Below, piece by piece: positions 47,458-55,221 of a DNA stretch of 64,000 nt. The position numbers were made by a program, and so were the translations under genes. Location of the stretch: NCBI GenBank assembly GCA_963970005.1, contig CAXAMN010022851.1:755605-819604 (forward strand), given 5' to 3'. How positions within the stretch are numbered: the first letter of the stretch is position 1; the number at the start of each line of letters is the position of its first letter. Source of the DNA: Durusdinium trenchii (lineage: Eukaryota > Sar > Dinophyceae > Suessiales > Symbiodiniaceae). The notes below the pieces were generated by a model that ran no database searches, was not told the origin of the DNA, and saw only the letters and a program-made list of their open reading frames with translations.

Positions 47458-47467
47458 TCTTGTACAG
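47458..47467 (+). promoter_or_regulatory. TCTTGTACAG motif, copy 2 (before ORF3)
   Basis: Identical 10-mer ending 26 nt before the preferred ORF3 ATG (47494). A 5' leader added here would exclude the upstream in-frame ATG at 47404. Confidence 0.6.
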
Positions 47468-47493
47468 TTTTTTCTCTCGACGACGACATCGCG

Positions 47494-48819
47494 ATGGATT
47501 CAGATCCTGTTGGGACAGACCTCGTTGCCTTGGATGCCCAAATCATTTCACAACTGCGAGATACAAACATTCAGATCAACCGGCTGATGGTCCTTCAACT
47601 TAATCGACTACATGACACTATTCGACAGCTACACTCAGCAGAATCCGACACCAGCACCCCAGACCCACGTCTACCAGGAAGAATCCAACAGCTCCAAACA
47701 TTGTTGCCCTCGCTCAAAGCAACCGTGGAGCATCAACAGACTTTTTACCACCAATGTCTCAGATTACAACACATACCAACCACTCTTCAACACCAAGTTT
47801 TACGCTTGGCCACCACTTTGGACAAGACCCACACGACTTCTACTTCCACTTTCGAACGATCAAACACACCTCCATCCCCCAGGCAACCCAAGACAGCCCC
47901 ACCCTCACTTACTACCAAGCGACCCCCGATACGATTACATGAACGACCACATCAACCACAACATCACAAACTATCGGAACAGCCACTCCCAGTACGGCAG
48001 CAGCACACTTCCACAGCAGCATCACACTCACACAGTGCCAAACACACCCATAAACCACCTCAACGCTCCAGATCACACTCAAGACACACAAGACAAAAGC
48101 GACAAGTTGCGGCCCCGAGACGTCATTCAGACCGCACATCACCACCTCGCATTGCCAAACATAACAGCCCTCACTCCCACAGCACACGTTCCCCACAACA
48201 ACCCCAGCATCTCACCAAACATACCAAACTTCGCAAACAACCCAAGCGATCACAACACTCTACTTCTCGCTCCAGACGCTCTCGGACAAGACGCTCGCGT
48301 ACTACCCGGTCACGGAGAAACCGTCGCGAGAGATCCACAAGATCCGCCCACCATCGCTCCTCTTGCAGGACAAGACGTCAACACTCACCAGCACCGACTC
48401 GAACTCACTCACCCAGCCACCAGACCGAACACCACACTTCTCGACACTCTTCACGTGCTTCTCCGACAACACGACCAGACTCGCCCCGCACGGAACCACC
48501 TCCTCTTACACCTACAGAAGACACCAGCGACAGCGTCTTCGCTCTACAGCATTCACCTTCAGACAAAACCACATCAAACGTTCCAGCAGCAACACCCGCT
48601 CCTCTTCCACTACATCCAACACCATCCCAACTACCGCCACCACCACCGAAAACACCACCGATTCCAGCGCCACTACGAATTCTTCCAAAAACATCACCTT
48701 CCACAAAACCATCACAACCACCACCACCCCAGACAACACCCTTACGACCAAAACCACCATCATATCCACCTCCACAGCAACTTCTTCCTCGCCAAGTTGA
48801 CCAAGATCCGGCGCCATGA
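47494..48819 (+). CDS. PLE ORF3: coiled-coil and Arg/Ser-rich protein
   Basis: ATG 47494 gives 441 residues. Residues 1-110 are helical with heptad-like Leu/Ile spacing (DAQIISQLRDTNIQINRLM and following), a likely coiled coil. Residues about 150-350 are rich in Arg, Ser and His, with many RS and SR dipeptides like splicing-factor RS domains. The end is Pro-rich. The neighbour upstream is the Myb ORF and downstream the KG-rich ORF. An in-frame ATG at 47404 exists but lies before the TCTTGTACAG motif. Oligomerisation plus RNA binding would suit an ORF1p/Gag-like nucleocapsid (inference). A second frame (47612-48988) is also open because of the stop-poor A/C-rich sequence; it is His/Asn-rich and I treat it as a shadow. 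Confidence 0.68.
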   Translation: MDSDPVGTDLVALDAQIISQLRDTNIQINRLMVLQLNRLHDTIRQLHSAESDTSTPDPRLPGRIQQLQTLLPSLKATVEHQQTFYHQCLRLQHIPTTLQHQVLRLATTLDKTHTTSTSTFERSNTPPSPRQPKTAPPSLTTKRPPIRLHERPHQPQHHKLSEQPLPVRQQHTSTAASHSHSAKHTHKPPQRSRSHSRHTRQKRQVAAPRRHSDRTSPPRIAKHNSPHSHSTRSPQQPQHLTKHTKLRKQPKRSQHSTSRSRRSRTRRSRTTRSRRNRRERSTRSAHHRSSCRTRRQHSPAPTRTHSPSHQTEHHTSRHSSRASPTTRPDSPRTEPPPLTPTEDTSDSVFALQHSPSDKTTSNVPAATPAPLPLHPTPSQLPPPPPKTPPIPAPLRILPKTSPSTKPSQPPPPQTTPLRPKPPSYPPPQQLLPRQVDQDPAP

Positions 48820-49133
48820 GAGCTACCAGCGACATCACAATTCAGTCATATTTATATCTATATTGGATTATATCTCTACAACCCACGTCAATTCACACTT
48901 TACAGCAGGAAGCACCACTTCTCACCTCCAAACAAACATTCTTTACTTCAAGATACATCCCAACACATCGCTACACTCCGACCAATAGTACTCGGAAGTT
49001 TCACCCATCACGTTTCACCCTGCAACCTTGAACAGAATTCAAAAGATGCAGAGTTACCATTTACATTTGCATTTCAGCACAACAACCTCACACTTGCTCT
49101 ACAGATGCAACAAGTATTTATTTACAGACACAA

Positions 49134-49143
49134 TCTTGTACAG
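49134..49143 (+). promoter_or_regulatory. TCTTGTACAG motif, copy 3 (before ORF4)
   Basis: Identical 10-mer in the ORF3-ORF4 spacer, 247 nt before the ORF4 ATG. Confidence 0.55.
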
Positions 49144-49390
49144 ATTCAGCTTTTCCACACATGATTTTACATCGGCCTCCACTGATACTGTAACAGCCAC
49201 ATGCTTTATGGCTTTACTGCTTGGTTGCGACTATTACTAGACAGGACTGGTTTTGGTTGATTCTTCTTCTGCTACCACACGATTTACTTACCTGATTCTC
49301 ATCATGACCTCTTTTTACCGTCACTTGTTACCTCAGCCTTTTGATTCCAACTGATTTCATCGACACCTCCTAGACCTTCTGCTTGGCACC

Positions 49391-50242
49391 ATGGAAGCGG
49401 CATTTTGGAGCTGGACTCATGACACACCAGCAGCACACATTTATGGCGTATACACGTCCCAACACAGCTGCCGCACCACCATCTACCACACCAGAGAGCA
49501 GCTCCATTCATTGCAACAGACAATGTACTTTGACGAGAACATTTACCCACATCTCCCTCCGGCATTGCTGGATCGCATACTACGAGTCAGAGCCTTGGTG
49601 AATCACGCAACTGACGACCTCACAGCTGCTTTAGATCACATTGAAGCGATCGGCCGTTTCCCGCCAGATCAACTGAAAGGCAAGGGCAAGGGCCAAGGCA
49701 AAAGCAAAAGCAAGACATACGATCACACCGAACTCACAGATGATCCAACCACAAGCATTCACCAAAGCGATCTTATCTATCCATTTACACCCCCACAAAC
49801 CACGGCACCACCTCGCACCACACCACCACCTTTGACCCACACCACAACACTTGAACCTTCACAGCAGGTCGCATCTCAGCAAACTGCGACACCTGACTTC
49901 CCACACGCAGCCCTCGCACCCAAACCTTCTTACACCTGTATGCGCTCAGCCAACAGCTGTATTTCACCCCCACGACCAGTCAACCTCTTTCCTACCCCAC
50001 CATCACAACACACTTTCCCACAGCAATGCGACTCTACCCAAGTTTACAACATCCGCATTCCCCTACAAGGACAAGCCACACTGACAGCCATCGGGCCGAT
50101 CTCCGCACCACTCGCATCTCCATCCAACAGCACACCTACCATTTATTGCCTGCCGACACCCACCAACATACGACCCAATCATCCAGAAGCGGGCACGGGA
50201 CCTCCGGGACCCTGGTGGGATGATGCTGGAGCGCCACCGTGA
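49391..50242 (+). CDS. PLE ORF4: protein with helical N-terminus and KG-rich basic patch
   Basis: ATG 49391 (context GGCACCATGG) gives 283 residues. Residues 1-93 look globular (MEAAFWSWTHDTPAAHIYG, then a helical stretch with LLDRILRVRALVNHATDDL). Residues about 97-110 are the basic patch KGKGKGQGKSKSK, typical of nucleic-acid-binding tails. The rest is Pro/Thr-rich and disordered, ending GPPGPWWDDAG. No family is recognised. Its position between two candidate structural ORFs and the basic patch suggest RNA handling, but no function can be assigned. Confidence 0.68.
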   Translation: MEAAFWSWTHDTPAAHIYGVYTSQHSCRTTIYHTREQLHSLQQTMYFDENIYPHLPPALLDRILRVRALVNHATDDLTAALDHIEAIGRFPPDQLKGKGKGQGKSKSKTYDHTELTDDPTTSIHQSDLIYPFTPPQTTAPPRTTPPPLTHTTTLEPSQQVASQQTATPDFPHAALAPKPSYTCMRSANSCISPPRPVNLFPTPPSQHTFPQQCDSTQVYNIRIPLQGQATLTAIGPISAPLASPSNSTPTIYCLPTPTNIRPNHPEAGTGPPGPWWDDAGAPP

Positions 50243-50520
50243 GAGAGCGCCAGACCTAATTCAAGGTCTTTGATTCTATGTACATGGTTTCTGACCCAAT
50301 GCCTCCAGCGTATTGACCCTTCCAGCTATGAGAAAATATTTACAGTATTGATTCTATGTTCACACTTATTTTGCTCTTCGAGATTTTCTGACGCTTGCCA
50401 CTTGAGCTTCGATCGACTTTGCAAGTCACAATTTTGACTTTTCTCCAGTCTCAATTTTTAACTTCTCAGCCATTGTGGTTCAAACCATCAGTTTCGACTA
50501 CCCTTGTGCTTATTGCTCCT

Positions 50521-50530
50521 TCTTGTACAG
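50521..50530 (+). promoter_or_regulatory. TCTTGTACAG motif, copy 4 (before ORF5)
   Basis: Identical 10-mer ending 19 nt before the ORF5 ATG (50550). A sequence resembling the dinoflagellate spliced leader (AGCCATTGTGGTTCAAA, 50468-50484) lies just upstream. Confidence 0.6.
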
Positions 50531-50549
50531 AACTACAGTATTTCCCATC

Positions 50550-51716
50550 ATGGACGCGCATCAACAATGGTGGCAACAGTACTATGGCAGCACCACGACA
50601 CCCACTGCCGGCTATGGACCTCTCACCAATGCAGTTCGTCATCACTACCAACACCCCTATCACCAGCATCATCAACATCACGCCAACATTCCAGTTGATC
50701 CACCCACTGCCTCTCCAGCACCACCAGCAACGTTTCCACCTGAACCCCTGCCCCCACCCGCAGCATCTCACCACCCAACGCCTCCACAGCTTGGTGTGGT
50801 ACCCCCCAACATCCCCAACCTACCTGACACATGGACTCCCAGCGACACACATTTGGATACAAATACCGTACATGGTCACACATTGTTTCGGACAATTCAG
50901 CCGACGCAATGGTCCAGGAAATACAACCTCGCAGGACAACAAGTCCTCGACATTTTCCCATGGCAGCTCAGCCGTTTTGGCCTCCAGGACCACAGCCTAC
51001 GCATCCTGTCCCAAGGACGCTACACAGGCATTGTCACCACCAGATCTATCGCGGAGGCGGTCTTCACTTCACAATTGCTGCCAGAGATGAGGGCCCACAA
51101 CCTGGACATCGACAACATTGCTGAATATTTGCACCAACAAGCAGATCAGTCCATTCCAAACAAAACCACAGAAGCCAAACAATTCATGCAACCACTTATT
51201 TCTCGCATCATTGACTTTCTACGAGGCCTTACACCACCAGCCGGCGAAGGCACAGCACTCCGAAAGCTCCAGCAACAGACAGATCGCTTACAACAACAAG
51301 AGAGCGAACTCCAGCGCGCTCGCGACAAGCTGAAGAATCATGGCATTGCACTCACACCAACCAAGCCAGGGTCACACTATACCCCATCATCCGCCACCCA
51401 CACACCGCATCTCCCACTCCCAGCCCCTACCGCCATCACAACCACGACCATTCTCAATCCCACCACACAAACACTCCATGACAACTCACCAGCCAACTAT
51501 GCAGCAGCTGGCATTCAGAAATGGCTCAAGACATTACCACCAGCCACTCAGACACAAGTCACCAACATCCAGCAGATTCTACGAGATGAACATATCACCA
51601 AAGAACAACTCCAAGAAGCAGCTACCCGCTACGGCATCCCGCTGGCTCGGGTCCTCAAGCTTCCCCCACGTTCACTACAGCAACTGGTCGCCGCGGGTTC
51701 GGCATTGGCAGCCTGA
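50550..51716 (+). CDS. PLE ORF5: coiled-coil protein ending at a UGA in frame with ORF6
   Basis: ATG 50550 gives 388 residues. The first 100 are His/Pro/Gln-rich. Residues about 115-240 look globular (WSRKYNLAGQQVLDIFPWQL). A heptad region around residues 245-275 (RKLQQQTDRLQQQESELQRA) is a likely coiled coil. The last 60 residues are again ordered (IQKWLKTLPPATQTQVTNI). No known domain is recognised. The stop is TGA at 51714-51716, followed by C, and the same frame stays open into ORF6. Readthrough would therefore fuse ORF5 to the endonuclease-RT. Independent starts are equally possible. Confidence 0.72.
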   Translation: MDAHQQWWQQYYGSTTTPTAGYGPLTNAVRHHYQHPYHQHHQHHANIPVDPPTASPAPPATFPPEPLPPPAASHHPTPPQLGVVPPNIPNLPDTWTPSDTHLDTNTVHGHTLFRTIQPTQWSRKYNLAGQQVLDIFPWQLSRFGLQDHSLRILSQGRYTGIVTTRSIAEAVFTSQLLPEMRAHNLDIDNIAEYLHQQADQSIPNKTTEAKQFMQPLISRIIDFLRGLTPPAGEGTALRKLQQQTDRLQQQESELQRARDKLKNHGIALTPTKPGSHYTPSSATHTPHLPLPAPTAITTTTILNPTTQTLHDNSPANYAAAGIQKWLKTLPPATQTQVTNIQQILRDEHITKEQLQEAATRYGIPLARVLKLPPRSLQQLVAAGSALAA

Positions 51717-51959
51717 CTCGTACAACAAGCGCTGCATCAACCAACACATCACACCCTACAATCTTTAACAACATTGCACACAGCACTATCACACTTTGTC
51801 CATTTCACCCCCTACATTGACAAGTCACACGCTATTTTTTCTGTCAGTCTTATTCACCTTACATGCCTCTTTGCCTTTCCTTCGCAAACACATCACTCTA
51901 TACAATGGCGCTCCCGTTTCAACCAACTACAAGTTACACCACACACTTATCACTACCAA

Positions 51960-54572
51960 ATGTTCACACATCCCAATGCGGTTTATGCCAAGCTCTTTTT
52001 CAACCAACATCACACAAGACACCAGTACCACCAACATGGACATACATACATCGGCTCTACCAGCATCACTATCCCCAAGCGAGAATACAATCGTCACGCA
52101 AAACTCAAACAATTACACAATAACCACCCCATTTCAGCTGAACTTTCTCTACGCTACTGGCACTCCAAGAACAACCTCCACCACTACAGCACTATTTACC
52201 TTTCCCATCACGACACCTATGATCAAGCATGGACCTACGAACACCTGCGGATCCAAGAATGGCAACCTACACTCAATTGGCCCTATATCCAAAGACACCT
52301 CAAACTCAAAGCCTCAGGTTGGCAATTTTCAAAACATCGCACCACTTTCACACGGATGTCCACTCACAAACGTCTCTTCCAACGGCTCCGACGACGACAA
52401 CACACCATCAAGCAACCCCACCTTCACACAAGTCAACGCCTACACGCCCTTACAGTTTTACGCGAGCTCAGCAAGCATACACTTTCATCTTTTCAAACAT
52501 CAACAGCCATCCGCAGCGGCAAATACACTGATCTTGAAATTTACGCTTTCCGTCGAATGGCCGCCAGCTTAGAGGAACCAGATCGATCACGTGTTCTTCA
52601 CCTTCTCCACTCAGCGCTCAGCTTTCGCAATCTCACTCCACCCAAAGCCAACAAACCCTTTACCATTCCTTTCCTCTCCCACAATACCTTCTCGTCTTCC
52701 ACGGAAAAATGGCTTCGCACACTGATCCAACACCACATGCATCACGTCATTCCCTTCCACCCCCCTACTACCAAACTACGCGAAGCAGCACACAAGACTT
52801 TGCGCTCCCGGCTCTACAACCACAAACGTTGGGAAGAACTCTTCTCCACACATCCCACAGCCGCTGACATGCCATGCAGCTGCCACCACATGCATACCTT
52901 GCTTCGTCCCAACCACACACCGCCGCTCTACGATGGTCACTACGTACTTACACTTGAAGACCTACAGCTCCCCAGCCATCTTGAGCTATTCCTACAAGCC
53001 AACATGAACAGCACTTTCTTTCCCACAAAGACGCAATATTTCCAACACTTTGAACAACAACTCACTTACTGGCTACGACACCATGGTCTACCCACTGCCC
53101 TCCATCAACACAGCCTACCTTTTCTACACCAACAATGGAAACAGCACATCGACAATCTTCTATACACGCCCCGCTTTACCTCCCGCAACGTTACACAGCT
53201 TCAACAGTTTCTTACAGACAAGCTGGTACTCCATCATGCTGACCATGAACTACAAAACCTACGACTCTTTTGCCCACAGCACTACTTCCACGGATGTCTC
53301 ACCACATGGAATACACCACAACTTTTTCTCCCACTACCAGATCTCACAGCCCAACAACTCCACCAATTTCTCACACAATCCTTCCCAGCCAGCATTCGCA
53401 AAGCATACCCCTGGGGCTTCCGCACAAAATTCTACACACCACATGGAGTAGTTTTCCTCAAACAAAAGAAATCCTGGCGAAAGGGTAGAACCGTCATCAG
53501 CTACTTCAGATCAATCGCAGGCACAGTATTACGAGCCACCTCCAAAGCACTAGACATTATGCTCCTTCATCTTCTACCACAACATCCAGGCCAATTATCT
53601 ATACCCAACCTTTGGCAACACCTCCACAACCATTTCCAGACCACACCCGAAGACATCCACCTCACACCGATTAACGACGACCTTGTCGGCTTCTTCAACA
53701 GCGTACCTCAACAACGCCTTGTCGACGCAGTCATCAGCCTGTGCAACCGCTGGAAAGCACAACACAACACCACTACCATCACCATCGATGTCCAGTCTAC
53801 CGGCAATCCCATCCAACACTCACACATCGGTCGTCACTACATCCACCACCCACAACAACGCACACTTGACACACAACACATTCCTCTTATCGTTCAACAA
53901 GCCCTTCACTCATGCATTTTCCAAGCTTGCAACACCTACTACAAACAAATTCAAGGAGCCGGCATTGGCAGTCAGCTCTCACCAGCACTTTGCAATGTGG
54001 CAATCACGCTCATCGAACACACTTGGCAAACCACATACCACACCTTCTTACACCAACCAAGCCTTCACTTGCTCAACACTCGCTACGTCGACAACCGATA
54101 CATCTTGCTCAACGAACAATACAGATCAGCACTCCCCATCACTACATTGGCCCATCCTGAATTTTATGAACAACCAGTTGAAATAGAGCCAGTGGACGAC
54201 GACCATCTACTCGGTTTCTTGATTGACCCTCTCAACAGAACCGTCACCTTCCAACTCCCCACCCATTCCTGGCAGATTCGTGATCCGCAGTCAGCAGGGA
54301 GTCACAGACTACGCCTTTCAGGCTTACAATCACGCCACCACACACTACAAAAATACACTTACCCCAAACATCTCGCCCACACGACCGCACAGAAGTTGAT
54401 GCAGCTATATATGGCCAAAGGCCATTCACCAGCACAATGCGCCGCGGCGCTGCGGCCAAGAGGAAAAAGACTATGTGCCGGCACTTTCGCAGACTGCTGT
54501 GATATGTATTTTACAGTATTGAACCTTTCAATGTCAAGCACTTCCACTATTTATTATCCAGGCCTTACCTGA
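51960..54572 (+). CDS. PLE ORF6: GIY-YIG endonuclease - CxC - reverse transcriptase
   Basis: The first in-frame ATG is 51960, giving 870 residues; the frame is open from 51717. Residues 1-110 are a GIY-YIG nuclease: AVY (7-9), YIGSTS (30-35), KREYNR (40-45) and EHLRIQEWQPTLN with Glu94 and Asn106 as the expected catalytic Glu and Asn. A CxC motif, PCSCHH, is at 305-310. The RT occupies about 480-780: GRTVISY (509-515), motif A DLVGFFNSVP (574-583), motif B QGAGIGSQLSP (665-675), motif C RYVDN (708-712), then HLLGFLID. DLVxxFxxVP, GxxxGSxLSP and RYVD are PLE-like. The gap of about 80 residues between A and B leaves room for the IFD insertion reported for permuted PLEs. The second motif C Asp is Asn712. 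It would nick DNA and prime cDNA synthesis on target DNA. The start is uncertain: two out-of-frame ATGs (51863, 51905) precede it. Confidence 0.85.
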   Translation: MFTHPNAVYAKLFFNQHHTRHQYHQHGHTYIGSTSITIPKREYNRHAKLKQLHNNHPISAELSLRYWHSKNNLHHYSTIYLSHHDTYDQAWTYEHLRIQEWQPTLNWPYIQRHLKLKASGWQFSKHRTTFTRMSTHKRLFQRLRRRQHTIKQPHLHTSQRLHALTVLRELSKHTLSSFQTSTAIRSGKYTDLEIYAFRRMAASLEEPDRSRVLHLLHSALSFRNLTPPKANKPFTIPFLSHNTFSSSTEKWLRTLIQHHMHHVIPFHPPTTKLREAAHKTLRSRLYNHKRWEELFSTHPTAADMPCSCHHMHTLLRPNHTPPLYDGHYVLTLEDLQLPSHLELFLQANMNSTFFPTKTQYFQHFEQQLTYWLRHHGLPTALHQHSLPFLHQQWKQHIDNLLYTPRFTSRNVTQLQQFLTDKLVLHHADHELQNLRLFCPQHYFHGCLTTWNTPQLFLPLPDLTAQQLHQFLTQSFPASIRKAYPWGFRTKFYTPHGVVFLKQKKSWRKGRTVISYFRSIAGTVLRATSKALDIMLLHLLPQHPGQLSIPNLWQHLHNHFQTTPEDIHLTPINDDLVGFFNSVPQQRLVDAVISLCNRWKAQHNTTTITIDVQSTGNPIQHSHIGRHYIHHPQQRTLDTQHIPLIVQQALHSCIFQACNTYYKQIQGAGIGSQLSPALCNVAITLIEHTWQTTYHTFLHQPSLHLLNTRYVDNRYILLNEQYRSALPITTLAHPEFYEQPVEIEPVDDDHLLGFLIDPLNRTVTFQLPTHSWQIRDPQSAGSHRLRLSGLQSRHHTLQKYTYPKHLAHTTAQKLMQLYMAKGHSPAQCAAALRPRGKRLCAGTFADCCDMYFTVLNLSMSSTSTIYYPGLT

Positions 54573-54600
54573 TCCGATCTAGTTGCGCCGATACGGCTCA

Positions 54601-54927
54601 GTGTGTGTGTCCACTCCTGTTTCCAAGGACACTACCCTAGTTTTTCTAATCTACCCTACAAGCTTTTCTGTACAGAAGCAGGGGGCGACAGAGTCGCTGC
54701 ATGGCTGTCGCCAACGAAGCTCCATGCAGTTGACTAGGATATCACGGCTGATCACCGTGACGTACCTGCAATTTCAATACTAATTTTGATTTTCAATCGC
54801 TGAGATTTCTAAGTCAGTGCAACGCTGTCTCATACGTTGTTTCCTGCAGTATCTAGATTTAAAGGGCTAATGCACACCGCGAAGCTACCTGAAATCACGC
54901 TCCACGGAGCAACCTTCTCAAGTGTGT
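54601..54927 (+). repeat. 3' pseudo-LTR (327 bp)
   Basis: Second copy of 43059-43385, beginning 28 nt after the ORF6 stop. One mismatch in 327 bp (54775). The pseudoknot is at 54684-54729 and the hairpin at 54742-54760. The genomic flank starts GTTCATGTGAGC. Confidence 0.92.
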
Positions 54928-55221
54928 GTTCATGTGAGCAGCAAACATCATGATGTTCAAAGAAACCTTGCCCGCACCTGCTGTATTGCGAGGTCTGGAT
55001 TCTGGTAGCACAGCCCACAGTGGTGGTTGTGCCTCCCAATACAGTGAAATGATGTAACTCAGCCGTTGTGTTCAAACCAGGGACTCCAAAAGCATCTAAA
55101 AGCCAACAGCACCAAGTCATAGAGGGTATTCCGTGCATTTGTCCCTGCGTGGCAGCGTGGCTGCAGGCACCTTTTGGGAATGCCAAAAGCGAGATGGCTG
55201 CGTTTCCAAGCAAGGTCACAG
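54928..55221. other. Gap between the retroelement and the hydrolase gene
   Basis: No promoter element or first exon recognised. The hydrolase 5' end may lie here, or to the left of the element if the element sits in an intron. A 184-codon - strand frame across 54830-55384 has no domain and is treated as chance. Confidence 0.4.

Larger units (their letters stand above)
43059..54927 (+). mobile_element. Giant multi-ORF Penelope-like retroelement with permuted EN-RT
   Basis: The element is 11,869 bp between the outer ends of two 327-bp direct repeats. Six main ORFs lie on the + strand in order: ORF1 (Pro/Gln-rich), ORF2 (Myb/SANT), ORF3 (RS-rich), ORF4 (KG-rich), ORF5 (coiled coil) and ORF6 (GIY-YIG, CxC, RT). 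No integrase, aspartic protease, RNase H or tyrosine recombinase is seen, and the repeats lack TG...CA ends and a primer-binding site, so this is not an LTR or DIRS element. An N-terminal GIY-YIG, a CxC motif, a PLE-type RT, pseudo-LTRs and a GT-microsatellite target are the reported hallmarks of Naiad/Chlamys PLEs. The five extra ORFs are not typical of PLEs, although giant EN-minus PLE derivatives (terminons) in rotifers show that PLEs can carry such cargo. All coding parts are A/C-rich and G-poor, unlike the flanks. Confidence 0.85.

Noticed and set aside
47612..48988. 458-codon overlapping ORF inside ORF3
   Set aside because: His/Asn/Leu-rich shadow of the stop-poor A/C-rich sequence; the ORF3 frame has better composition and start context.
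43059..54927. Classification as an LTR (copia/gypsy), DIRS or Ngaro retrotransposon because of the direct repeats
   Set aside because: No integrase, protease, RNase H or tyrosine recombinase, no TG...CA ends or primer-binding site, while ORF6 has GIY-YIG, CxC and PLE-type RT motifs.
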